Below are positions 43,602-51,902 of a DNA stretch of 64,000 bases, piece by piece (the first letter of the stretch is position 1; each line of letters opens with the position of its first letter). Origin of the DNA: Akkermansia sp. (GTDB lineage Bacteria; Verrucomicrobiota; Verrucomicrobiia; Verrucomicrobiales; Akkermansiaceae); the NCBI GenBank assembly GCA_017521405.1, contig JAFXCP010000005.1:62001-126000 (forward strand). The letters run 5' to 3'. Both the position numbers and the translations under genes were made by a program. Under the pieces are notes generated by a model that searched no databases, was not told where the DNA came from, and saw nothing but the letters and a program-made list of their open reading frames with translations.

Positions 43602-45125
43602 TTAATGGCGGCGAGTGTTCCAAATAATGAGAGCCACAAGGAGTGCCAACAGGGGCATCACAATGAGGGTAAGATGTTCCAAGGCACTGCGTGTATGGCG
43701 ATTGAGGTCAATCCTCATCGTTAAGTCCTGATTGGCACTTTTGCCACCGTATTCAGGACGGCTGCACATCCACGCCCACAGCGTGTGCATGTAATCCCTT
43801 TGTTCTGTTTTAGCATTTTCCTTGGAAAGCATATCCACATTTCCCAGAACAACCATGGTGGAAAGATTGTTCGGATCTTTGGGATTTCCTCGTGTCACAG
43901 CTGCCTCCAAACACAGCGGGCCCAAGCGGTCCTCCTTGTCATTGTAAGCGGGGTCCAATCCTTGCCGTGTTTCTCCGTAATAAGCAGCTGTGGTCATGAG
44001 CAAAGGATAACTGCTCAGCTTGCGCATGGCAGCTTCGTTTTCGTCCCCATGTTCCAGAGTGAGGGACATACACTGGCCCTCTACCTGAGTGGTGCCGTTC
44101 CAGAAAGCCTTTGTGCAATTCAGGCTCTTGGGGAACACTGCGGTGATGTCGTAATATGCTCGCTTGCGGTCTCGCAAAAGTACTCGGTCGGCATTGGGAC
44201 GGATGCCCTGTTCTCTGAGGAATCGGTACAAGCGCGGCAGCTTTTCTGCTGTGGGGTTCAATGCTACAAAGATGGCGTTTCGCCCCTCTCTTTCCCAAAA
44301 TTCACGTACCACATCCATTTCTTTTTCCGAGAAGTCCGTGTTGGGGGAAATAATGATGAGCCCTTCCGCATTATCCGGCAGGCGCTCCGCATTGGCTATC
44401 TCCACCCACGAAAGCTGGATATTCAAGGAATTGGTAATGGTGCCTATGGATTCAAGCAAGGTTTGGTCATCCCGAGATACGCCGCCTTTACCTTCTACCA
44501 CGTACATATGGCGCATCTTGCCTTCCACGGCTTCCGTAATGGCAGAGCAGACGACCTCATCCATCATCAGGGCCACAGCTCGGCGGCTTTCATCCGGCAG
44601 CGTCTCATATTTCACGAAGGCTGTTCCGGGGCGCACGCGTACATGATGCCGGTCACTAAGGCGTTCCTCGAAGGTTCTGAGGGCTATGGTGGGGTCTTTT
44701 CTGGCATCCACAATGCAGAGATTTTGGTTGAATTCCACACCATAGATTTGAGCAATCTCGCGGGCTCGGTTCGGCTGGCGAATGGGGTCAAAACACTCCA
44801 CTTCAATTTTACCATTGCCGTAGCGCTTATATTCCTCCAGGAGCGAATACATGCGCGCATAATTGGGAGTGGAGCGCTTGAAGGCAAAAATGATACGGAC
44901 CGGCGTATCGCGTTTCTGAATACGCTCACTCGTCAGCACATTGACGGAGCGTTCAGAAATGGTATATTTCATATCCTCCGTCAAATCGTGGCGAGCATAC
45001 TCGTGACATCCGATATAGTTGCAGGCAATAACAATGATGCCCAATAAAACCAGATTTAGCCAAGCAAGGGGATTGTACTTTACCTTACGCGCCTCGGGGT
45101 GTTTTCCTGTGTCGTTCTTACTCAT
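43602..45125 (-). CDS. GldG-like ABC transporter auxiliary protein
   Basis: A 507-residue protein with hydrophobic helices at both ends: one near residues 25-40 (LNLVLLGIIVIACNYIG) and one at the C-terminus (LTLIVMPLLALLVALIIWN). Between them lies a long periplasmic part with DLTEDMKYTISERSVNVL and VRIIFAFKRSTPNYARMYSLL, the IFT52/GldG-like ABC_transp_aux fold. Homologues sit beside GldA/GldF-type ATPase and permease genes in Bacteroidota and Verrucomicrobiota. It follows the permease by 39 bases and precedes the DUF4340 gene by 9. In Flavobacterium GldA, GldF and GldG support gliding, but the transported substrate is unknown, so no gene symbol is assigned. Confidence 0.82.
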   Translation of the reverse strand: MSKNDTGKHPEARKVKYNPLAWLNLVLLGIIVIACNYIGCHEYARHDLTEDMKYTISERSVNVLTSERIQKRDTPVRIIFAFKRSTPNYARMYSLLEEYKRYGNGKIEVECFDPIRQPNRAREIAQIYGVEFNQNLCIVDARKDPTIALRTFEERLSDRHHVRVRPGTAFVKYETLPDESRRAVALMMDEVVCSAITEAVEGKMRHMYVVEGKGGVSRDDQTLLESIGTITNSLNIQLSWVEIANAERLPDNAEGLIIISPNTDFSEKEMDVVREFWEREGRNAIFVALNPTAEKLPRLYRFLREQGIRPNADRVLLRDRKRAYYDITAVFPKSLNCTKAFWNGTTQVEGQCMSLTLEHGDENEAAMRKLSSYPLLMTTAAYYGETRQGLDPAYNDKEDRLGPLCLEAAVTRGNPKDPNNLSTMVVLGNVDMLSKENAKTEQRDYMHTLWAWMCSRPEYGGKSANQDLTMRIDLNRHTRSALEHLTLIVMPLLALLVALIIWNTRRH

Positions 45126-45164
45126 ACAGAGAAAAATAATAAAGTCAAAGAGAAGGGGGATTGT

Positions 45165-45983
45165 TTAACGGTGCCAGCGGCGGTAATCCACCACGCGTTT
45201 GGTGAGAGCCAGTGTGAAAATGGCTAAGGAAAGATACAACACCAAGGGGCGTGTGTCCACCAAGCCTCGGGAGAAGGCACTTATTTGCTCCGTGCAGGAG
45301 AGGTAATGGAATACCGGGGCCGCCGGGAATTCCCCCCACAGTTCAGTTACGCGACCAATGAAATAGTACATAATCATCAGACATGTGCACACAATACCTG
45401 CAATGATTTGACTACGAGTTAATGAGGAGCAAAATAATCCGAGAGCAATAAAGAAAGAACCGGATATCGTCAAAATGCTAATGGGTCCATACCAATCAGC
45501 CGGAGTGTATTCGATGCGTCCTTCCGGTATGATGCCGTAACGAGTTTCTGTGTAAAGGTTGCCTAACTCGCTCATCCACGGATACAGCAGCATGGGCAGC
45601 CAAAGGACTACGTAAAAGAGCAGGGCGGCAAAGTATTTCCCCAGAACAATTTGTGTGGTGGTTACGGGTGCCGTCAGTAGTCCTTCCAATGTTCCTTGGC
45701 GTTCTTCATCCGCAAAGGTTCGCATGGTGATGAGCGGGAAAATAAAAATGAAATAGAACCAAAAATGCACGTTGTTAAGCATATAGAACATAACGCTTTC
45801 GCCGGAGGCTTGGCTCATGGTTTGGATTACTGCTTGCAGCCAGAAGCCTTGCAGTGCCATTGTGCAGGCCAGAATAACCCACCCAAAGGGCGTGCCTAAA
45901 TAGCTTTTGAGTTCTTTCCCGAAAATAGTGCGTGTGGTATATAACCAGCTGCGGGTTCGTTTAATGGTGTCGGTCTTAGACAT
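45165..45983 (-). CDS. ABC-2 type permease, GldF-like
   Basis: A 272-residue permease with about six membrane helices. The N-terminus (GKELKSYLGTPFGWVILACT) and RTFADEERQGTLEGLLTAPVTTTQIVLGKY are typical of GldF/NosY-type ABC-2 permeases. It starts 18 bases downstream of the ATPase gene and precedes the GldG-like gene by 39 bases. The four genes (ATPase, permease, GldG-like, DUF4340) form a recurring ABC gene set that may export or rearrange envelope components. The substrate is not known. The start at 45983 is the natural ATG and no signal peptide is expected. Confidence 0.88.
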   Translation of the reverse strand: MSKTDTIKRTRSWLYTTRTIFGKELKSYLGTPFGWVILACTMALQGFWLQAVIQTMSQASGESVMFYMLNNVHFWFYFIFIFPLITMRTFADEERQGTLEGLLTAPVTTTQIVLGKYFAALLFYVVLWLPMLLYPWMSELGNLYTETRYGIIPEGRIEYTPADWYGPISILTISGSFFIALGLFCSSLTRSQIIAGIVCTCLMIMYYFIGRVTELWGEFPAAPVFHYLSCTEQISAFSRGLVDTRPLVLYLSLAIFTLALTKRVVDYRRWHR

Positions 45984-46001
45984 GGGGAGAATATGATAGG
46001 A

Positions 46002-46943
46002 TTAATCGCGGCGGGTCATTTCCACGAAAACGTTTTCAAGATTGGGAATGTGTCGATAGATGTGGCGCATGGGTAACCCATGCGCGGCAATGATGGCTGC
46101 CGCTTTTTCCCGCGTATCGGTGCCGGGTTCTGCACGCACTAAAATGCGGTTCCAGCCACCGGGTAGGGGGTCTTCTATAATGACTTTCTTTACAGGTTCA
46201 AAGGCTTCTAACTCCTTAATCACCTCTGTCGGATCTCCCTTAAACTCAATGGATACTCGTCCTGCAGCGCGGAGGTCTCGCGTAAGATTACTCGGTGTAT
46301 CCGATGCTTTAATGATGCCTTGGTCGATGATAATTACCTTATTGCAAATCATTTCCACCTCGCTCAGAATGTGTGTGGAAAGGATGACGGTATGTTCTTC
46401 CGCCAAGGAGCGAATGAGTTCGCGGATTTGCCGTATCTGGTTGGGGTCTAATCCATTTGTGGGTTCATCCAATATAAGCAAATCCGGGTTGCCAAGCAGA
46501 GCGTCCGCCAGTCCGGTTCTTTGCCGATATCCTTTTGATAAAGTGCTGATGAGATTCTTCCGCTTTGCCTCAAGACCACAACGCTCAATGGCTAAGCCAA
46601 TCTGTTTCCTCACGGAAGAACCGCATATTCCTTTAAGACGAGCCCGGTACTCTAAATACTCGTATACTCGCATCTCCTCGTACAACGGTACATTCTCCGG
46701 CATGTAGCCCAGATGTCTGCGGGCTTCCAACGGATGGTCGATGATATCGTACCCGGCGATGCTTGCTGTGCCGGCACTAGGTGGTAAATATCCCGTCAGC
46801 ATCTTCATCGTTGTTGTCTTACCGGCTCCGTTTGGTCCAAGAAATCCAACGATTTCTCCTTTCTCAATCGAAAATGTGGCATCTTTCACAGCCGTAAATC
46901 GGCCAAACACTTTGTGAAGATGCTGTGCGGTCACCATACTCAT
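46002..46943 (-). CDS. ABC transporter ATPase, GldA-like
   Basis: A 313-residue ABC ATPase. Walker A GPNGAGKTTTMKML, the Q-loop region YMPENVPLYEEMRV, the signature LSKGYRQRTGLADAL, Walker B LLILDEPTNGLD and the His switch LSTHIL are all intact. The C-terminal 80 residues form a second domain typical of GldA/NatA-type ATPases (VSIEFKGDPTEVIKEL and following). The ATG at 46943 is chosen because the -10 box ends 11 bases upstream; a frame open to 47006 would cross the promoter. It begins the operon that runs to the ABCG-like gene, and it is divergent from ruvB. Confidence 0.9.
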   Translation of the reverse strand: MSMVTAQHLHKVFGRFTAVKDATFSIEKGEIVGFLGPNGAGKTTTMKMLTGYLPPSAGTASIAGYDIIDHPLEARRHLGYMPENVPLYEEMRVYEYLEYRARLKGICGSSVRKQIGLAIERCGLEAKRKNLISTLSKGYRQRTGLADALLGNPDLLILDEPTNGLDPNQIRQIRELIRSLAEEHTVILSTHILSEVEMICNKVIIIDQGIIKASDTPSNLTRDLRAAGRVSIEFKGDPTEVIKELEAFEPVKKVIIEDPLPGGWNRILVRAEPGTDTREKAAAIIAAHGLPMRHIYRHIPNLENVFVEMTRRD

Positions 46944-46954
46944 ATGCGAGCGTA

Positions 46955-46982
46955 ATTCTAGCAGAATAATCTGATTTTTCAA
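46955..46982 (-). promoter_or_regulatory. Promoter of the gliding-type ABC/GH29 operon
   Basis: A -35 TTGAAA (46977-46982, minus strand), a 16-base spacer and a -10 TAGAAT (46955-46960). The -10 ends 11 bases before the ATG at 46943. Confidence 0.7.
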
Positions 46983-47096
46983 GTTGAATCTGCGGGACTG
47001 GCACATAGCACCTGATATCCGGCGTAAAAATTAGGCATTACATATATTATGCGCAGTTGTAAATCTGCCTGCTTTTTCGTGTCCACTGCGGTGAGC

Positions 47097-47125
47097 TTGA
47101 CGATGAAACGGAGCTATGGTAAGAT
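47097..47125 (+). promoter_or_regulatory. Promoter of ruvB-amidase
   Basis: A -35 TTGACG (47097-47102), a 17-base spacer and a -10 TAAGAT (47120-47125). The -10 ends 19 bases before the ATG at 47145. The box would lie inside any longer ruvB frame. Confidence 0.7.
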
Positions 47126-47144
47126 TTGCTGCACGAAAAAAAGT

Positions 47145-48164
47145 ATGGCAGACACCCTCTACACACGCATGGCAGATGCCCCGGTCAGCAGTTACGATTT
47201 ATCTCTGCGACCACCGGCCTTTAGTGAATTTTGCGGTCAGGAGAAAGTTAAAGAGCGTTTGATGCTGATGGTTCAGGCCGCCAAGCTGCGAGGAGACGTG
47301 CTGGACCATGTGTTACTGAGTGGTCCTCCCGGTTTGGGAAAGACAACCTTGGCCAACATTATAGCGAATGCTGTCGGGCATCGTTTGCACACCACATCCG
47401 GTCCCCAGATAGAAAAAGCCGGAGATTTAGCCGGGATTCTGACGAATGTAGAACGAGGAGACGTCCTATTTATCGATGAGATTCATCGTTTACACCCGGC
47501 CATAGAAGAATACCTGTATCCGGCTATGGAGGATTTTCGGCTGGATATCATCATCGATCAAGGCCCCAGTGCGCGCTCCATTCAGCTGAATCTGCCGAAA
47601 TTCACCCTTGTAGGGGCAACCACGCGAGCCGGAATGCTCACCGGCCCCCTGCGCTCTCGCTTTGGCTTGGTGAATCGGCTGGATTACTACACAGCAGAGG
47701 AACTGTGCCGCATATTGCATCGTTCTGCCGGATTGCTGGACATTCAGCTCTCTCAGGCCGGAGCGTTGGCCATAGCGCGCCGCTCCCGCGGGACACCACG
47801 CGTAGCAAATGCCCTGCTCCGTTGGGTTCGGGATTACGCGCAAGTAAAGGCCGACGGACACATTACGGACAGTGTGGCGCAAGCAGCGCTGGGAATGATA
47901 GATATTGACGATGATGGCTTAGATGAAATGGATAAGCGTCTGCTGGAAACAATCATCTATAAATTCGGAGGCGGCCCGGTAGGTCTATCCTCTCTGGCTG
48001 TAGCCGTAGGGGAGGATGAATCGACCATTGAGGACGTACACGAGCCTTTTCTCATCATGCAAGGCTATGTGAAGCGCACTCCCCGCGGGCGTGAGGCTAT
48101 GCCGGCAGCTTACCGTAAATTGGGTGCAACACTTCCCGGCGGGCAAACGGAATTGGGTTTGTAA
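47145..48164 (+). CDS. ruvB: Holliday junction branch migration helicase RuvB
   Basis: RuvB is the hexameric motor that, with RuvA, drives branch migration of Holliday junctions. The 339-residue protein starts [13 protein letters not shown] and has [18 protein letters not shown], Walker [26 protein letters not shown], Walker [11 protein letters not shown], the sensor [17 protein letters not shown] and the C-terminal winged-helix block [16 protein letters not shown] with [11 protein letters not shown]. The start at 47145 follows the promoter; the frame is open to 47049, but that region holds the promoter. An amidase gene follows after 13 bases. Family and function are secure. Confidence 0.96.
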   Translation: MADTLYTRMADAPVSSYDLSLRPPAFSEFCGQEKVKERLMLMVQAAKLRGDVLDHVLLSGPPGLGKTTLANIIANAVGHRLHTTSGPQIEKAGDLAGILTNVERGDVLFIDEIHRLHPAIEEYLYPAMEDFRLDIIIDQGPSARSIQLNLPKFTLVGATTRAGMLTGPLRSRFGLVNRLDYYTAEELCRILHRSAGLLDIQLSQAGALAIARRSRGTPRVANALLRWVRDYAQVKADGHITDSVAQAALGMIDIDDDGLDEMDKRLLETIIYKFGGGPVGLSSLAVAVGEDESTIEDVHEPFLIMQGYVKRTPRGREAMPAAYRKLGATLPGGQTELGL

Positions 48165-48177
48165 TATTTCATTCAAT

Positions 48178-48993
48178 ATGTTGCATTTCAACAAATTATT
48201 GCTCATTTTAAGCGCTCCCCTGCTCCTTTTATCCTGTGCACAGCAACGTATGCGTGCCATTGTTGCAGAGTCTCGTACGGTAGTATTGGATATAGGCCAT
48301 TATTACCACCCGGAGCGCGGTGGGCAAGGAGCCAGAACCCCAGATTCCCGCTATGGAAAAATAGAAGAATGTGAATTTTGGTATCAGTATACCAAATATA
48401 CAAAAAAGGTTATAGAGGATGCAGGCTATCAATGTATTGTCTGCAATCGGGGAAGTGAGCCTTCACATAAGAAATTAGCTGCCGCGTCCAGAGAAACGGG
48501 AGTATTCCATGTGAACACTCCGGAGCCTAACGCCATTTATCGCTCGGCGCAGCACCCACACCGCATGGCTGTGGGCATGCTTAGCACCAACTTTGCTTTG
48601 GAACAGAACCCTGCCGCAGTAGTATATCTCCACCATAATAGCCACAGTGACGATTGGCAGGTATACAACAAAGGAGGAATATACTGCAACGAGGTGGGCG
48701 GACCTTTGGGCTTTGCTGTGGCAAATGTAATTAACCAAGAGGTTTACGAAAAATTCCTACCCAATAACGGAGTGCCTTGCGAAGTGATACTGCGCACCGA
48801 TGGTCGCAGAGGCGGTGGCGATTGGCTCAACGCCTGCAACGAATCCTATGTGCCTGCCATCATCACTGAGGCAACATTCCTTTCTAATCCGGAGCATGCA
48901 CGCAGCCTTTCTCGCAAGGAAAATGCCATACGTTACGCCGAAGCCGTAGGCCGGGGCGTTGTCAACTACTTACAGCAAAGGGAGCAGGAATAA
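48178..48993 (+). CDS. N-acetylmuramoyl-L-alanine amidase (Amidase_3), lipoprotein
   Basis: A 271-residue zinc amidase that cleaves the bond between muramic acid and the stem peptide. The N-terminus LLLILSAPLLLLSCAQQ ends in a good lipobox (LLSC), so it should be a lipoprotein. The catalytic domain has TVVLDIGHYYHPERGGQG with the first zinc histidine, the EECEFWYQYTKYTK helix with the zinc glutamate, VVYLHHNSHSDDW with the second histidine, and IITEATFLSNPEHA with the catalytic glutamate. Its ATG at 48178 lies 13 bases after the ruvB stop. A longer frame would overlap ruvB and lose the lipobox position. Its role is probably wall remodelling or daughter-cell separation. Confidence 0.9.
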   Translation: MLHFNKLLLILSAPLLLLSCAQQRMRAIVAESRTVVLDIGHYYHPERGGQGARTPDSRYGKIEECEFWYQYTKYTKKVIEDAGYQCIVCNRGSEPSHKKLAAASRETGVFHVNTPEPNAIYRSAQHPHRMAVGMLSTNFALEQNPAAVVYLHHNSHSDDWQVYNKGGIYCNEVGGPLGFAVANVINQEVYEKFLPNNGVPCEVILRTDGRRGGGDWLNACNESYVPAIITEATFLSNPEHARSLSRKENAIRYAEAVGRGVVNYLQQREQE

Positions 48994-49002
48994 GGGAGCC
49001 TA

Positions 49003-50388
49003 TTATGGCTTCTCTTCTGCCGGTGGTAGAAAATGCCATTGTCCTGCGGAGATAATCTTCTGATATACATTTTTACAATCCGGCTCACCTTGTTCCTCCG
49101 CCATTTGGAGGAAAATGGCTGCTCTGTCGGCATCTGCGGGCATATCCGCATTTCCCAGAGCGGATAGCGCAGCCATTGTTGTATAAGCGTGGATTTCTCC
49201 GGCAGCAGCAGCTTCCCCCAACGCATTGATAGCTGCCAAAGTATCCGGCTCCGTTCCGCTTCCGTTAAAATACAAATCAGCCATGGCCATATGGGCTGCA
49301 GCGACACCTTCATCCCCCATTTGCCGCAGGAGGCGCCACCCTTCTTCAGCATTTATCGTGCATCCGCGCCCTTTTACCAAGCAATAAGCATAGGCACAAG
49401 TACCTCTGGGGTCTCCCTGTTCCGTGGCTCTGCGGTATAGCCGGAACACTCTCTGCGGGGTACTTTGGCGCAGTGAATAGCCGGCTAAAAGAGTTGTGGC
49501 CGGGGCGTAGCCTAATAAGGAGGCCTCCTGTAATCGTCGAAGAGCCTTAGCAGCATCCTGTGTGAGCTTTCCTTGCAAAGGAATCGGTAAGGTCGTACCC
49601 GGCCATTCCAAAATGGCCCATTGAGTAAGAGCTTCCGGCAAATGGCGTTCTACAGCCAGTCTCAAAAAAGCCAAAGCGTCTTCCGGTTTAACCCCGGGGT
49701 AATAGCTTTGAGACAGCAGATATGGAGCTGCGGCACTACCGTGTTCTGTGGCTTGGCGCAGCCAACGCTCGGATTCTTCCTCCCTGCCCTGATGAATAAA
49801 CGCCAATACTTCCTCCAAGTAGAAGTTTTTCTTTTTTAATTCCGAGGCTACCTCCGGAGCCTCTAAATTATCCATCTTACCTTGCATTTGCAGGTAAATG
49901 GTGCGAGCTTTGGAATCTCCTTCCCTGCAAGCACGCATCAGCCATTCTATAGCTTGTGCTGCATCTTCTTCCCCACCCCTGCCATTTCCCAGTATTTGCG
50001 CCAGTTCCAGCATGGCGGGATGAAACCCGGACTCCGCAGAACGCTGCAGTTTGTTCCGAACGTCCCGCCACAGATTTTCATCATTTATCTGCTGGTTTTG
50101 CAATTGTTTGAGCAAGGCAAAAGCTTCTGCATACAAAGCTACCGGATGTCCTGCATCCGCAGCGCTTTTCATGAGGGGATAAAACTGTTCGTCATCCCCT
50201 GTTCCATCCAATACAGCCTGAACTGCGGGAAAAAGGTTACTCGAATTTTGCTCTCGGATGCGTTGCAACGCCTTCCCAAAAAAGGTAAGAGTCCCTTCCT
50301 GCTGTTGCACTGCTGTGTTCTCTGCTTTCGCATTATTCACAGGACACAAAAGCGACAGACCGGACAATAAAAGGAAAAATCGTTTCAT
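49003..50388 (-). CDS. Sel1-repeat protein, exported
   Basis: A 461-residue protein made of Sel1-like (TPR-like) repeats after a signal peptide (MKRFFLLLSGLSLLCPV, then NAKAEN). Repeats such as AAQAIEWLMRACREGDSKA, RVFRLYRRATEQGDPRGTCAYAYC and NAEEGWRLLRQMGDEGVAAA follow the AxxxyxxAAxqGxxxA pattern. Sel1 proteins usually act as scaffolds in the envelope or in signalling. The N-terminal 60 residues and the acidic C-terminus are unique. It has its own promoter and converges with the amidase gene, 9 bases apart. Its partners are unknown. Confidence 0.85.
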   Translation of the reverse strand: MKRFFLLLSGLSLLCPVNNAKAENTAVQQQEGTLTFFGKALQRIREQNSSNLFPAVQAVLDGTGDDEQFYPLMKSAADAGHPVALYAEAFALLKQLQNQQINDENLWRDVRNKLQRSAESGFHPAMLELAQILGNGRGGEEDAAQAIEWLMRACREGDSKARTIYLQMQGKMDNLEAPEVASELKKKNFYLEEVLAFIHQGREEESERWLRQATEHGSAAAPYLLSQSYYPGVKPEDALAFLRLAVERHLPEALTQWAILEWPGTTLPIPLQGKLTQDAAKALRRLQEASLLGYAPATTLLAGYSLRQSTPQRVFRLYRRATEQGDPRGTCAYAYCLVKGRGCTINAEEGWRLLRQMGDEGVAAAHMAMADLYFNGSGTEPDTLAAINALGEAAAAGEIHAYTTMAALSALGNADMPADADRAAIFLQMAEEQGEPDCKNVYQKIISAGQWHFLPPAEEKP

Positions 50389-50396
50389 TTCCCACC

Positions 50397-50424
50397 ATTA
50401 TACCCGCTTATTCTCGTCTTTCAA
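50397..50424 (-). promoter_or_regulatory. Promoter of the Sel1-repeat gene
   Basis: A -35 TTGAAA (50419-50424, minus strand), a 16-base spacer and a consensus -10 TATAAT (50397-50402). The -10 ends 8 bases before the ATG. Confidence 0.75.
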
Positions 50425-50463
50425 GAAGCATTATTTTGTCTTCCGGGGGAGCCTCTGTTTGGC

Positions 50464-50492
50464 TTGACTAATGGGGAGGCTTGGGATAGAGT
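50464..50492 (+). promoter_or_regulatory. Promoter of the CDF transporter gene
   Basis: A -35 TTGACT (50464-50469), a 17-base spacer and a -10 TAGAGT (50487-50492). The -10 ends 7 bases before the ATG at 50500. The TTG of the -35 is in frame with the gene. Confidence 0.75.
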
Positions 50493-50499
50493 CTGCGGA

Positions 50500-51900
50500 A
50501 TGGAAATGGATAAACAGAAATCTGCTGCGGCATGGTCCTCCGTCATCTGGAGTGGCTTGCTTGCCTGCACTAAGCTCATTGTCGGTCTCATGACCGGTTC
50601 TCTGGGTATCCTTTCCGAAGCTTTGCATAGCCTGCTGGATTTGCTTGCCGCCGGGGGGACTGTGTATGCCGTCAAAATTTCTGCACTTCCCGCAGATGAG
50701 GACCATCCCTATGGACACGGCAAGGTGGAAAACCTCATGGCGCTTGGAGAAACCATACTCTTATTGACCGTGGCTGCGTGGGTAATCATGGAGGGGTGCG
50801 AACGTCTTTGGAGCGATTCTGCGGATGCCTTGCATGTGGAGACCTCCGCTTGGGCCTTTGCTGTGGTTTGCGTGTCCATCTTTGTAGATGTAAACCGAGC
50901 CGCCATGTTGAAGCGCGTGGCGAAGGAAACCCGAAGTGCAGCTTTGGAAGCCGATGCCGCTCATTTTTCCACCGATATCTGGAGCAGTGCCGCCGTGCTA
51001 TTAGGTATTACAGGAGCTGCTTTTTCTCCTTTTGTGCAGGATATTCCGTGGCTGTACTGGTTCTTGCTTCGGGCGGACGTGTTTGCCTCGCTTATCGTAG
51101 CAGGCTTCATTCTTCATGTATGCCGGGAATTGGGTTTTAAAGCCATTAACGACCTCATGGATAAAGCCGATAATGAAGCTGCACAGAAAGTCCGGCAGGT
51201 AATGCAAGAACGCATGCCCTCCTACCCAGTGCTTCAATTGAGGGTGCGAGAAGTAGGAAACAAGCCTTATGTGGATATGGTTGTTCGAGTGCCGCGCCAT
51301 TTGCACGTTGATACCGCCCATGAAATTGCGGATGCTATCGAAACCTTGGTATCCGCAACGCTGGAGAATGCAGAAACCATGGTTCACATGCAGCCTCTGG
51401 AAGAAGCCCCGGATACACCGGAATTCATCATCCGAAGACTTGCGCTTACCCACCGTTTTGGTGTACATGGTGTGGTGCTGATGCGGAACGACGAGGGGCA
51501 GTTACTCGTTGCTGTGGATTTGGAGCTGCCCCGCCATGCCGCACTGGGAGCCTGGCAAGTGGCTATCGATGCTTTTCGGTCGGAAATTAAACGCCATCTG
51601 AAGGCGGATTTGGTTGCTTTGCATGTAGAACCGGACATTCGGGAAGTGCCTATATATTCCAATCCTCTGCCCGATGATTGGGAGGACCAAGTACGGCAAG
51701 CCATGATACGCATGGGAGCGCCCCTGCCCGTATCTTTGCATTGCCACATGCAGGGGAACCAGCGCTTCTGCCTTATCTGCATCCCTCAGGAAGCCTCCCT
51801 CACCGTGGAAGAAAGCCACACCCGCCTTACACAGCTCAACAAAAGATTGGCAGAAAGTCTGCCACCTATGGCTAAGATAATGGTCACCTATACCGATTAG
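50500..51900 (+). CDS. Cation diffusion facilitator (CDF) metal transporter with extended C-terminus
   Basis: A 466-residue CDF transporter that should export Zn, Fe, Mn or similar divalent ions by proton exchange. Helix 2 carries SEALHSLLDL with the HxxxD metal site, the following loop has DEDHPYGHGKVENLMALGE, and helix 5 has EADAAHFSTDIWSS with the DxxxHxxxD-like site. About six helices are visible, followed by a cytoplasmic dimerisation domain (RVREVGNKPYVDMVVRVP). The C-terminal 170 residues hold a second similar domain, longer than in YiiP (about 300 residues), which may add a metal-sensing step. The start at 50500 follows the promoter. It converges with the ROK kinase gene. Confidence 0.9.
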   Translation: MEMDKQKSAAAWSSVIWSGLLACTKLIVGLMTGSLGILSEALHSLLDLLAAGGTVYAVKISALPADEDHPYGHGKVENLMALGETILLLTVAAWVIMEGCERLWSDSADALHVETSAWAFAVVCVSIFVDVNRAAMLKRVAKETRSAALEADAAHFSTDIWSSAAVLLGITGAAFSPFVQDIPWLYWFLLRADVFASLIVAGFILHVCRELGFKAINDLMDKADNEAAQKVRQVMQERMPSYPVLQLRVREVGNKPYVDMVVRVPRHLHVDTAHEIADAIETLVSATLENAETMVHMQPLEEAPDTPEFIIRRLALTHRFGVHGVVLMRNDEGQLLVAVDLELPRHAALGAWQVAIDAFRSEIKRHLKADLVALHVEPDIREVPIYSNPLPDDWEDQVRQAMIRMGAPLPVSLHCHMQGNQRFCLICIPQEASLTVEESHTRLTQLNKRLAESLPPMAKIMVTYTD

Positions 51901-51902
51901 CT

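Noticed and set aside
43785..45047. A 420-codon plus-strand frame opposite the GldG-like gene
   Set aside because: It has no family features and lies fully antisense to a gene with recognised domains; it is a shadow frame.
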